The notes under the pieces are model-generated. The model was not told the DNA's origin. It was given only the letters and a program-made list of their open reading frames with translations, and did not search any database. Below, piece by piece: positions 26,585 through 34,297 of a stretch of DNA of 64,000 nt. The DNA is taken from NCBI GenBank assembly GCA_023417935.1, contig JAEZDY010000001.1, forward strand, positions 1-64,000. The letters run 5' to 3'. The position numbers and the translations under genes are program-made. This DNA comes from Bacteroidota bacterium. GTDB lineage: Bacteria > Bacteroidota > Bacteroidia > Bacteroidales > Lentimicrobiaceae. The stretch's first letter is position 1. Every line of letters begins with the position of its first letter.

Positions 26585-27637
26585 ATGAAGAACATACTAA
26601 TAACGGGTGGCGCAGGTTTCATTGGTTCACATGTTGTAAGGCTTTTTGTTAATAAATATAAGAACTACAACATTATAAATCTTGACAAACTGACTTACGC
26701 AGGAAACTTGGCAAATCTTAGGGATATTGAAAATTCACCTAATTACTCTTTTATTAAAGGTGATATCACAGACGGTGAATTTATTCAGAAATTATTTGCT
26801 GAGAGGAATATAGATGGTGTAATCCATCTTGCAGCTGAGTCGCATGTTGACAGGTCAATCTCCAATCCAATGGAGTTCATAATGACCAATATTGTTGGTA
26901 CCGTTAACTTACTTAATGCTTCTATTTCATCATGGAAGTCAAACTATGAAGGAAAACGGTTTTACCACATTTCAACTGATGAAGTATATGGTTCTTTAGG
27001 TGCTGAAGGTAAATTCACAGAATCAACCCCCTACGATCCCAAAAGCCCATATTCTGCAAGCAAAGCCAGCAGTGATCACTTAGTGAGGGCATATAACCAC
27101 ACTTTTGGACTGCCTGTAGTTATCTCCAACTGCTCCAATAACTATGGGCCATTCCAATTCCCTGAAAAATTGATTCCTCTTTTCATCCATAATATCAGGA
27201 ATTTCAAACCTCTACCAGTTTATGGTAAAGGAGAAAACATCCGCGATTGGCTATATGTAGAAGATCACGCACAAGCAATTGATCTTTTGTTTCATAAGGG
27301 TACTTTAGGTGAAACTTATAATATTGGTGGTAATAATGAGTGGAAAAATATAGATCTGATAATCAAGCTATGTGAAATTATGGATAAACGGCTTAATCGC
27401 GAACCTGGTGAATCAGCTAATTTGATTACCTATGTAAAAGACAGGGCCGGACATGATCTTAGATATGCTATTGATGCCTCTAAAATAAAAGGCGACCTGG
27501 GTTGGGAACCCACTGTTAGGTTTACTGAAGGATTTGAATCAACAGTTGAGTGGTATCTTAACAATGAAGAGTGGTTGAATACAGTAACATCAGGTGAGTA
27601 TCAGAAGTATTACGAGCAGCAGTACGTTGCGCGATAA
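26585..27637 (+). CDS. rfbB: dTDP-glucose 4,6-dehydratase
   Basis: A 350-residue NAD-dependent dehydratase that makes dTDP-4-keto-6-deoxyglucose, the entry to dTDP-rhamnose and related deoxysugars. Motifs: GGAGFIGSHVVRLF (NAD), HLAAESHVDRSI, STDEVYGSLG (catalytic Thr-Asp-Glu region), YSASKASSDHLVRAY (Y-x-x-x-K) and NCSNNYGPFQFPEKLIP. DRAGHDLRYAID is also typical. The companion genes rfbA, rfbC and rfbD are not beside it, so the rest of the pathway lies elsewhere. It is the last gene of the unit; the 165-nt gap to the catalase gene holds a palindrome at 27722-27740. Confidence 0.92.
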   Translation: MKNILITGGAGFIGSHVVRLFVNKYKNYNIINLDKLTYAGNLANLRDIENSPNYSFIKGDITDGEFIQKLFAERNIDGVIHLAAESHVDRSISNPMEFIMTNIVGTVNLLNASISSWKSNYEGKRFYHISTDEVYGSLGAEGKFTESTPYDPKSPYSASKASSDHLVRAYNHTFGLPVVISNCSNNYGPFQFPEKLIPLFIHNIRNFKPLPVYGKGENIRDWLYVEDHAQAIDLLFHKGTLGETYNIGGNNEWKNIDLIIKLCEIMDKRLNREPGESANLITYVKDRAGHDLRYAIDASKIKGDLGWEPTVRFTEGFESTVEWYLNNEEWLNTVTSGEYQKYYEQQYVAR

Positions 27638-27721
27638 TTTTTGATTTTTCAGATCATTTCTGATTTTACAAATTATCAATTCTTAAGTTGGATTAAAAAC
27701 TTCTATACTTCTTTTTTAATG

Positions 27722-27740
27722 AACCTTTGATGCAAAGGTT
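27722..27740 (+). promoter_or_regulatory. Palindrome upstream of the catalase gene
   Basis: AACCTTTG, ATG, CAAAGGTT: a perfect 8-bp inverted repeat with a 3-nt centre, 63 nt before the katE start. It could be a regulator site for an oxidative-stress factor, or the stem of a weak terminator after rfbB; the run that follows (AGTTTAATCTTTT) is a poor T-tract. It matches no regulator site I know. Confidence 0.3.
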
Positions 27741-27802
27741 AGTTTAATCTTTTGATAATTCCTCCCATAAGGTATACATCAATTGTATTAAAACATAAAA
27801 AG

Positions 27803-29959
27803 ATGAAGCAAGACGACTCAAGAAATCAAAAGGATAATGATCACGAAAGCGGGGATCATTTAACTACTAATCAGGGTGTTAGGATTAACAATACTGATGA
27901 TTCTTTAAAAGTAGGATCACGTGGTCCCACTCTGATGGAGGATTTTCATTTTCGTGAGAAGATGACTCACTTTGACCATGAGCGTATTCCTGAAAGAATT
28001 GTTCACGCCCGTGGTTCAGCTGCTCATGGAGTTTTTAAGGTATATGATGACTCAATGAAAAAGTACACTAAAGCAAGGTTTCTCACTGATCCATCAATTG
28101 AAACTCCCGTTTTTACAAGATTCTCAACTGTAGTTGGATTTAGAGGTTCAGCTGATACAGTAAGAGATGTCAGAGGGTTTGCAACCAAATTTTATACGGT
28201 TGAAGGGAATTATGATCTCGTTGGAAATAATATGCCGGTATTCTTTATACAGGATGGTATTAAATTCCCTGATTTGGTGCATGCCATAAAACCTGAACCA
28301 CACAATGAAATGCCTCAAGCATCTGCTGCTCACGATACTTTTTGGGATTTCATTTCATTGATGCCTGAAACGATGCATACAATAATGTGGGTGCTCTCTG
28401 ATCGTGCCTTGCCAAGAAGCTATAGTATGATGGAAGGTTTTGGAGTGCACACTTTTAAATTGATTAATGATAGTGGTGAAGCACATTTTGTGAAATTCCA
28501 CTGGAAACCGGTCGCAGGAGTATATTCTGTAACATGGGACGAAACCCAAAAGATTGCAGGGGCAGATCCAGATTTCAACAGACGCGATCTTTGGGAATCA
28601 ATTGAAATGGGTAATTATCCTGAATACGAACTTGGCGTTCAATTAATTCATGAAAGTGAAGAGTTTGACTTTGATTTTGATCTGCTTGACGCTACTAAAC
28701 TGTGGCCTGAGGAATTAGTGCCAGTTAAAAAGATTGGCAAATTGGTGCTGGACCGTAATCCTGAGAATTTCTTTGCCGAAACTGAGCAAGTGGCATTTCA
28801 TCCCGGCAACCTGGTACCTGGAATAGATGTCACTAATGATCCTCTTCTTCAAGCCAGATTATTTTCATATCTTGATACTCAACTGATTCGTCTTGGTGGC
28901 CCTAACTTTACTGAAATTCCGATTAATCGCCCACATGTGGAAGTTTCAAATAATCAGCGTGATGGATACATGCGACAGACGATCAACAAAGGTCGGGTTA
29001 GTTATTCTCCTAACTCATTGGCTGACGGTTTACCGATGACAACTCCAAAGAGTGATGGTGGTTATGTACATCATACTGAGAAAGTTGAAGGTGCAAAGAT
29101 TCGTGAAAGAAGCAATAGTTTTAAAGATCATTTCAGCCAGGCTACACTCTTTTATAAAAGCCAGTCACCTACTGAGCAGAAGCATATCCTCGAAGCATTC
29201 GAATTTGAATTGGGTAAGGTGGAAACAATGGCCATTCGTGAAAGAATGGTTGAGCTTATTGCCAACGTTGATATTGATCTGGCGAAAGAAGTTGCCAAAA
29301 GAATTAATGTTGAATATACATCTATTGGTATTATCGAAAAGGATGGTGAAATAGCTGAAGATGATAAAAACGCTATAACTGCTGATAGAAAAAAGAAAAG
29401 TGTTATGCTCTCACCAGCACTCAATCAGGAAAATCTTAGATCCAATTCATTGAAAGGCCGAAAAATAGCTGTTCTGCTGGCTGATGGATTTAACTCAAAC
29501 GAGTTTAATTCCTTCGCGAAACATATGAAAAGTTTAGGTGTAAAAACTGTAGTGGTTTCAAAGATGTTAGGTGATTTGAATGGAACTGATGGAGATAAAT
29601 TATCTGTTGACAAAAGCTTTGTTACTACATCATCAGTCTTGTACGATGGATTATTTATTCCTGGAGGCAAAGAACACATTCAGATCTTAAGCAGGCAAGG
29701 TGACGCAATTCACATGATAAATGAAACATATAAGCATTGTAAGGCTATTGGATTAATGAGTGAGGCAGTAAGTCTACTTGGAGTAGCTTCTCTAAATGGT
29801 ATTAAAGAATCTAAAACTGAGGAGGTAAGTACCAATATGGGTGTTATTAGCCTGGCTAATTCAAATGATATAACTGACTTCAATACATCATTTGAAAATG
29901 CACTTCGGCGATATCGCCATTGGGAACGTGAAGATAACATTAAGCATGTCCCCGCTTAA
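27803..29959 (+). CDS. katE: Large-subunit catalase (KatE/HPII class)
   Basis: A 718-residue clade 2 haem catalase that disproportionates hydrogen peroxide. The ATG at 27803 is preferred; the upstream TTG at 27752 would add 17 residues with no family match. The active-site histidine is H75 in ARGSAAHGVF, the Asn lies in VGNNMPVFFIQDG, and the proximal haem tyrosine is in RLFSYLDTQLIRLGGPNF. Residues from about 555 onward form the DJ-1/PfpI-like flavodoxin-fold domain that defines the large subunit (KIAVLLADGFNSNEF, LFIPGGKEH, IGLMSEAVSLL). No Cys nucleophile is seen in that last domain, as in HPII. It is transcribed alone, with a palindrome before it and a strong bidirectional terminator after it. 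Confidence 0.93.
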   Translation: MKQDDSRNQKDNDHESGDHLTTNQGVRINNTDDSLKVGSRGPTLMEDFHFREKMTHFDHERIPERIVHARGSAAHGVFKVYDDSMKKYTKARFLTDPSIETPVFTRFSTVVGFRGSADTVRDVRGFATKFYTVEGNYDLVGNNMPVFFIQDGIKFPDLVHAIKPEPHNEMPQASAAHDTFWDFISLMPETMHTIMWVLSDRALPRSYSMMEGFGVHTFKLINDSGEAHFVKFHWKPVAGVYSVTWDETQKIAGADPDFNRRDLWESIEMGNYPEYELGVQLIHESEEFDFDFDLLDATKLWPEELVPVKKIGKLVLDRNPENFFAETEQVAFHPGNLVPGIDVTNDPLLQARLFSYLDTQLIRLGGPNFTEIPINRPHVEVSNNQRDGYMRQTINKGRVSYSPNSLADGLPMTTPKSDGGYVHHTEKVEGAKIRERSNSFKDHFSQATLFYKSQSPTEQKHILEAFEFELGKVETMAIRERMVELIANVDIDLAKEVAKRINVEYTSIGIIEKDGEIAEDDKNAITADRKKKSVMLSPALNQENLRSNSLKGRKIAVLLADGFNSNEFNSFAKHMKSLGVKTVVVSKMLGDLNGTDGDKLSVDKSFVTTSSVLYDGLFIPGGKEHIQILSRQGDAIHMINETYKHCKAIGLMSEAVSLLGVASLNGIKESKTEEVSTNMGVISLANSNDITDFNTSFENALRRYRHWEREDNIKHVPA

Positions 29960-29978
29960 ACTTTTTTATAATCTATAA

Positions 29979-30025
29979 AACAAGTATCGCTCAATAAGTT
30001 AGATTTTTATTGAGCGATACTTGTT
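29979..30025 (+). terminator. Bidirectional terminator between katE and fabD
   Basis: A perfect 19-bp inverted repeat: AACAAGTATCGCTCAATAA (29979-29997) and its reverse complement (30007-30025), with a 9-nt loop. Both neighbouring genes converge on it. The left arm is preceded by a T-rich stretch (CTTTTTTATA) but no clean T-tract follows on the plus strand, so it may act mainly as a barrier or transcript stabiliser. Confidence 0.7.
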
Positions 30026-30044
30026 AATATTGTGATACCCATCC

Positions 30045-30923
30045 CTATTGTGTACTTAGAGCTTCAGCTTCTGGAGCAATCTTTTTTACAAGACCCTGAA
30101 GTACTGTTCCCGGTCCAACCTCAATGAAAGTTGTTGCGCCGTCATTGTGCATATTTTGAACTGTTTGAGTCCATCTCACCGGAGCGGTTAGTTGTTTTAC
30201 CAAATTTTCACGGATAATTGCAGGGTCAGTTACTGGTGAAGCATTCACATTCTGGTATATTGGGCAAACCGGAACATTAAAGTTCGTATTATAGATTGCT
30301 TCAGCTAATTCAACTCTTGCAGGTTCCATAAGTGGTGAATGGAAAGCGCCACCAACCTTTAGTGGTAGTGCGCGTTTAGCACCTGCAGCCTTAAGTTTTT
30401 CACAGGCAATTTCAATACCACTTACCGATCCTGAGATTACGAGTTGCCCCGGACTATTATAATTGGCAGGTACAACAACTTCACTGATATCAGCCAGAAC
30501 TTCTTCAACCCTTTGGTCATCTAGCCCAAGTATTGCTGCCATAGTGCTGGGTTCAGCCTCGCAAGCTTTTTGCATGGCCATTGCACGAGAATATACCAAT
30601 TTCAATCCATCATCAAAGGATAAAGCCCCTGAAGAAACTAATGCACTGAATTCTCCCAATGAATGACCTGCAGTCATGTCAGGCTTGAATTGATCACCCA
30701 TGCTTTTAGCTAGAATTACTGAATGAAGGAAAATTGCAGGTTGCGTAACTCTGGTTTGACGGAGGTCTTCATCTGTACCTTCAAACATTAGATCAGTTAT
30801 TCTGAATCCAAGAATTTCATTGGCTCTTTCAAACAATTCACGGGCATCTGAATTGTTATCATATAGATTTTTTCCCATTCCAACAAACTGAGCACCTTGT
30901 CCAGGAAATATATATGCTTTCAT
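30045..30923 (-). CDS. fabD: Malonyl-CoA:acyl carrier protein transacylase
   Basis: A 292-residue enzyme that loads malonate onto acyl carrier protein for fatty-acid elongation. The catalytic serine is S88 in AGHSLGEFSAL (G-x-S-x-G), and the catalytic histidine lies in GGAFHSPLMEPA. FPGQGAQFVGMG at the start, RVTQPAIFLHS in the middle, ISGSVSGIE and FIEVGPGTVL at the end are standard FabD marks. A TATCTTTG element lies 24 nt upstream (30947-30954), so it probably has its own promoter although an aminotransferase gene lies 54 nt upstream in the same orientation. Confidence 0.95.
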   Translation of the reverse strand: MKAYIFPGQGAQFVGMGKNLYDNNSDARELFERANEILGFRITDLMFEGTDEDLRQTRVTQPAIFLHSVILAKSMGDQFKPDMTAGHSLGEFSALVSSGALSFDDGLKLVYSRAMAMQKACEAEPSTMAAILGLDDQRVEEVLADISEVVVPANYNSPGQLVISGSVSGIEIACEKLKAAGAKRALPLKVGGAFHSPLMEPARVELAEAIYNTNFNVPVCPIYQNVNASPVTDPAIIRENLVKQLTAPVRWTQTVQNMHNDGATTFIEVGPGTVLQGLVKKIAPEAEALSTQ

Positions 30924-30946
30924 AAAGTAAAATTGGTTTTAGGGTG

Positions 30947-30954
30947 CAAAGATA
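30947..30954 (-). promoter_or_regulatory. Candidate -7 box for fabD
   Basis: TATCTTTG on the minus strand, a perfect -7 match, 23 nt before the fabD ATG. No TTTG box at the expected distance upstream. Confidence 0.4.
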
Positions 30955-30977
30955 GAGAGTTTTGGATTTCCTAACCT

Positions 30978-32078
30978 CTATTGTGGTAAAACTGCTTCCC
31001 AAGCTTTAAGGGCTTCTAACATGTTTGCTCGTCCAAACCCTATTCTTATTGAGGATTGGCCATATTCAAACATTTCAGCCGGAACAGTCATTATACCCGT
31101 TTCCCTCACTAATCTTTCAGAATAATCAAGTGTTGGTATATTCAAATTGAGCTTAACAAATGCAGTTGAGCCTGCTCCTGGTTCAATGTAATCCTTAATA
31201 AAATCAGAATGTCGTCCAACAAATTCAGCAAATATCTTCTTATTACCCCTGATTTTATTAAGATTAACCTCAATGAACTCTTCGCTGTTATTGAGGGCAA
31301 TCATAGTTAAAATTTCAGAAGGTGCACTATTGCATATGCTCAGATAATCACGAAACAATTTCATCTTTTGCAGTAGCTCATGGTTGTGTGAAACAACCCA
31401 TCCTATTCTTAAACCTGCCAGACCAAAAGATTTGGCAGTTCCCCAAAGGCTAATTGTATTCTCATAAAGATCAACCAAGGAATCGTTGATTTTAGCAGGA
31501 TCATGTACTAATTTATGATACATTTCATCAGAATATAGCAGTGTGTCATGCTTTGATACAATCGAAATTATAGTGTCAAGTTCTTGTCTGGAAGGATAGT
31601 AACCGGTCGGGTTATGCGGAAAATTTATAACCACCATCTTGGTTTCTTCTGAAACGAGATTACTTAGATCGTCAGAGTTAAATGATCCGTGAGTATCAGG
31701 TTCCCAAAATTTTATTTTACAACCAATATCTTTGGCTACCTGATATAGTGATTGGTAGGATGGTTTCATACAAACAATCTCATCCCCTGGTGAAAGCGAA
31801 ATCTTCATAAGAATATAGTTGGCTTCACCAGGGGTAATGACAAACACATCATCTGGACGAACAGTATTATAATGCCTTGCTATAGCTTCCCTCAACAGAG
31901 GATCACCAGTTGAGTCTTTATATCCCAGGGTAAGATTATCCCAAAGTTTAAGTTCAGCAGTTGAGGCTTTTGATAGAACATAGTCAAGACTAAAGCCATC
32001 ACAGTCAGAACTTGATAACAGATAGTTCACGTTAAATTCGTACCTGGCAAAATACCTTTCAAGTTTAAAGGGTTTCAT
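30978..32078 (-). CDS. Class I/II PLP-dependent aminotransferase
   Basis: A 366-residue fold-type I aminotransferase. The PLP lysine is K216 in GTAKSFGLAGLRIGW, the Asn of the cofactor pocket is in NFPHNPTGY (N156), the Asp/Tyr pair in YSDEMYHKL, and the substrate-carboxylate Arg near the end is in SIRIGFGR. Family relatives include capreomycidine-synthase-like and other small aminotransferases. The substrate is not clear. It lies 39 nt after folE in the same orientation, so the operon would be PTPS, folE, aminotransferase, perhaps fabD; no pathway link to pterins is evident. The protein has no signal peptide. Confidence 0.85.
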   Translation of the reverse strand: MKPFKLERYFARYEFNVNYLLSSSDCDGFSLDYVLSKASTAELKLWDNLTLGYKDSTGDPLLREAIARHYNTVRPDDVFVITPGEANYILMKISLSPGDEIVCMKPSYQSLYQVAKDIGCKIKFWEPDTHGSFNSDDLSNLVSEETKMVVINFPHNPTGYYPSRQELDTIISIVSKHDTLLYSDEMYHKLVHDPAKINDSLVDLYENTISLWGTAKSFGLAGLRIGWVVSHNHELLQKMKLFRDYLSICNSAPSEILTMIALNNSEEFIEVNLNKIRGNKKIFAEFVGRHSDFIKDYIEPGAGSTAFVKLNLNIPTLDYSERLVRETGIMTVPAEMFEYGQSSIRIGFGRANMLEALKAWEAVLPQ

Positions 32079-32117
32079 CAGGTTTGAATTATGAATTACT
32101 AATAGTGATAATTTATT

Positions 32118-32807
32118 TTAATGAAGCCTTGAGCCAATCAGGTGAATAAACTCTGCTCTTGTTTTATCAACAAGAAAAGCACCTGTAAAATCAGAAGTTG
32201 TTGTAACTGAGTTTTGTTTCTGGATTCCTCTCATGCTCATACACATATGCTGAGCCTCAACTACTACAGCAACTCCGAGTGGTTTAAGTGTATTGTTGAT
32301 TGCCTCTTTAATCTGTGTAGTTAGCCGTTCTTGTACCTGAAGCCGACGGGCAAATGCATCCACCACTCTGGGAATCTTACTAAGACCAACTATAAAGCCA
32401 TTTGGAATATATGCAACGTGAGCTTTACCGAAAAATGGAATCATGTGATGTTCACACATTGAATATATCTCAATGTCCTTCACTATCACCATCTGTTTAT
32501 AGTCCTCTTCAAACATAGCAGAACGTAAGATTTCTTCCGGATTGAGATCATAACCATGGGTAAGAAACTGCATTGCCTTAGCAACACGCTCCGGTGTCCT
32601 GACTAATCCTTCACGATTAGGATCCTCACCTATTAGTTTTAAGATTTCTTTGTAGTGGTTTCCTAACTTCAGAAGTGTTTTGCTATTGTATGTATCGCGA
32701 CGATGATAGCCTATTTCCATTGAATAGTCATCCATCATATTTTCAATAACCATATCATTAAGGCCATCTTTCATTCCATCCTTTTCCATATCCTTTTTTT
32801 TCATCAT
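32118..32807 (-). CDS. folE: GTP cyclohydrolase I
   Basis: A 229-residue homodecameric-type cyclohydrolase that makes 7,8-dihydroneopterin triphosphate from GTP, the entry point for folate, queuosine and biopterin-type pterins. Zinc ligands are C118 and H121 in SMCEHHMIPF and C189 in AQHMCMSMRG. Also present are GEDPNREGLVRTPERVAKA, IPRVVDAFARRLQVQERLT and SVTTTSDFTGAF. The N-terminal 40 residues are Met/Asp/Lys-rich and not conserved; a shorter start is possible. The start overlaps the PTPS stop by ATGA, so translation of the two is coupled. Confidence 0.95.
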   Translation of the reverse strand: MMKKKDMEKDGMKDGLNDMVIENMMDDYSMEIGYHRRDTYNSKTLLKLGNHYKEILKLIGEDPNREGLVRTPERVAKAMQFLTHGYDLNPEEILRSAMFEEDYKQMVIVKDIEIYSMCEHHMIPFFGKAHVAYIPNGFIVGLSKIPRVVDAFARRLQVQERLTTQIKEAINNTLKPLGVAVVVEAQHMCMSMRGIQKQNSVTTTSDFTGAFLVDKTRAEFIHLIGSRLH

Positions 32808-33217
32808 GTTCCGTAATACTCTACAAAGTTTCTCTCAGTTTCATACAATTTAATGCAATGCAGAGTGGCACCATTATCAGCAATTGTACCTTCAAGCTCT
32901 TTCCATATTTGCATTGCAATATTTTCTGCTGACGGCAGAATGCCATTCATAAATTCAACTTCAAGATTGAAATTTTTATGATCAACTTTATCGATTATCT
33001 TTTCGTTAATAATCTTGCTCAAGGTCTTCAGATTGATAAGAAATCCTGTTTCAGGATTTATTTCTCCTTTTATTGTAACAAATAAGGAATAATTATGGCC
33101 ATGCCAGTTAGGATTTGAACACTTCCCAAATACTTCAAGGTTTTTTTCATCACTTAATTCAGGGCTAAATAGTCGATGTGCGGCATTAAAGTGTTCCTGA
33201 CGTGTAATATAGATCAT
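32804..33217 (-). CDS. 6-pyruvoyl/6-carboxy-tetrahydropterin synthase (PTPS/QueD family)
   Basis: A 137-residue enzyme acting on dihydroneopterin triphosphate. The zinc ligands are H14, H39 and H41, and the catalytic set is C33, D79 and H80, with pterin-anchoring Glu126 in YETERNF. The motif is CSNPNWHGH, that is C-x5-H-G-H, as in eukaryotic 6-pyruvoyl-tetrahydropterin synthases; typical QueD has C-x3-H-G-H. Both activities occur in the family and Bacteroidota proteins with this spacing are often labelled 6-carboxytetrahydropterin synthase, so queuosine and biopterin-type routes are both open. It is translationally coupled to folE. No other queuosine genes are nearby. Confidence 0.88.
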   Translation of the reverse strand: MIYITRQEHFNAAHRLFSPELSDEKNLEVFGKCSNPNWHGHNYSLFVTIKGEINPETGFLINLKTLSKIINEKIIDKVDHKNFNLEVEFMNGILPSAENIAMQIWKELEGTIADNGATLHCIKLYETERNFVEYYGT

Positions 33218-33233
33218 AAACTAATAATTTCAT

Positions 33234-33241
33234 CAAAGGTA
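33234..33241 (-). promoter_or_regulatory. Candidate -7 box for the PTPS-folE operon
   Basis: TACCTTTG on the minus strand, a perfect TAnnTTTG match, 16 nt before the PTPS ATG. No -33 TTTG is visible at 19-21 bp. Confidence 0.4.
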
Positions 33242-33276
33242 CTAATAATTAGCTTTAGAGCGATAATTAAAGTCCC

Positions 33277-33669
33277 TTAACGGCTGTTTACTCCCTTATT
33301 AAGTTTAACTAGATGTATCACTTCAAATACTGTGAAGATCATATACATCACAAAGAAGCTTGAGATGAAATTAACCGCATCATGTAAATAGTTTAGCGAA
33401 TAAACCATCAAAATAACAAGGTATAACAATAGTTTAATTGTTGTATTCGCCATATACACATTAACGAATTTCTGTGGAGTCTGCTGTAACTTTTTATGTA
33501 TGAAGAGGAAGGAAATTAAAGTGGCTGCGGTATGGAATATCAATATGAAAGGTAATACTGGACTAACATATTCAGGTGGGGATATGAACATCAACCCAAT
33601 AACAGCTATTCCGGTTAAAGACGCCAGGAGCAATAACTGACGAATGAACAATCGTACTTCACTATTCAT
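33277..33669 (-). CDS. Four-helix membrane protein downstream of AtpZ
   Basis: A 130-residue protein with four hydrophobic segments, roughly residues 10-28, 36-56, 72-92 and 100-118. No catalytic motif. In many Bacteroidota a small membrane protein of this size lies between an AtpZ/AtpI-like gene and atpB, and may be an AtpI-type assembly factor for the c-ring. Here it overlaps the AtpZ-like gene by 8 nt, but the next gene downstream is PTPS, not atpB. Function is therefore only suggested by the neighbour. Confidence 0.6.
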   Translation of the reverse strand: MNSEVRLFIRQLLLLASLTGIAVIGLMFISPPEYVSPVLPFILIFHTAATLISFLFIHKKLQQTPQKFVNVYMANTTIKLLLYLVILMVYSLNYLHDAVNFISSFFVMYMIFTVFEVIHLVKLNKGVNSR

Positions 33670-33889
33670 GATCTTTATTGTTGGTGTTAAACTCTTTAAT
33701 GAAAAGCCATATTGCTAAACCAACACCTCCTAATGACAAAAGAAGTGTAAATAACGGAAATTTAAGTTCTAACCATTGGTCGGCTTTGTATCCACCAAAT
33801 GCACTGCCAGCAATAATTGCGAGCATTTGTACTGCCCTGCCAAAATATCGTGCATAGGGACTTAGTGGATTATTTTGTTCAGTGCTCAA
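33662..33889 (-). CDS. AtpZ/AtpI-family ATP synthase accessory protein
   Basis: A membrane protein of 75 residues if started at the TTG at 33889 (MSTEQNNPLSPYARYFG), or 91 residues from a TTG at 33937. No ATG is available in the frame before the conserved region. The conserved part is NPLSPYARYFGRAVQM, two hydrophobic helices (about residues 22-39 and 47-65) and GGYKADQWLELKFPLFTLLLSLGGV between them. Family members aid assembly of F1Fo or magnesium supply to it. The 33889 start gives an 11-nt overlap with the bactofilin stop, while 33937 would give 59 nt, so I prefer the former. The gene sits between bactofilin and a small membrane protein. Confidence 0.75.
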   Translation of the reverse strand: MSTEQNNPLSPYARYFGRAVQMLAIIAGSAFGGYKADQWLELKFPLFTLLLSLGGVGLAIWLFIKEFNTNNKDHE

Positions 33890-34274
33890 CTGACGTATGG
33901 ATTGAATTTGATACAGGAAATTCTGCAGAAGACCCAACCATACTGCAAGTGCCAGTAAAACGTGCGCCAGGTTCTATTGAAAGTTTACTAACTGTAAGTT
34001 CACCTGTTACAACTGCTGTTGCTTTTAAAGCAAGCAACTCCTTGATTCTTAATACCCCGTTAACATGTCCTTCAATGTCAGCATTGATACAGTTTATTTC
34101 ACCTTCTACTGATCCGGTTGAACCTAATATAACTTTACCGCCAGCAGTAACAGTTCCATTTAGAGTACCATCAATTCTAATATTACCGTTTGATTCAACA
34201 TCACCAGTAATAATTGTACCTGACTGAATTAAATTTGCTGATGGAGGAGCTTCGGGTATATTGTTTTTGGCCAT
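33879..34274 (-). CDS. Bactofilin (polymer-forming cytoskeletal protein)
   Basis: A 131-residue bactofilin. Residues about 15-110 form the right-handed beta-helix core, seen as regular repeats of [IV]-x-G-x-[IV] (SGTIITGDVESNGNIRIDG, GKVILGSTGSVEGEINC, INADIEGHVNG, VVTGELTVSKLSIEPGA). Short disordered ends flank it, as usual in the DUF583 family. These proteins self-polymerise without nucleotides and bind to the membrane. Here it lies 23 nt after porW and before the AtpZ-like gene, a linkage seen in other Bacteroidota, which suggests an envelope-associated scaffold; its actual partner is unknown. Confidence 0.92.
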   Translation of the reverse strand: MAKNNIPEAPPSANLIQSGTIITGDVESNGNIRIDGTLNGTVTAGGKVILGSTGSVEGEINCINADIEGHVNGVLRIKELLALKATAVVTGELTVSKLSIEPGARFTGTCSMVGSSAEFPVSNSIHTSVEH

Positions 34275-34297
34275 AATGATAATAATTGGTTGAAGAT

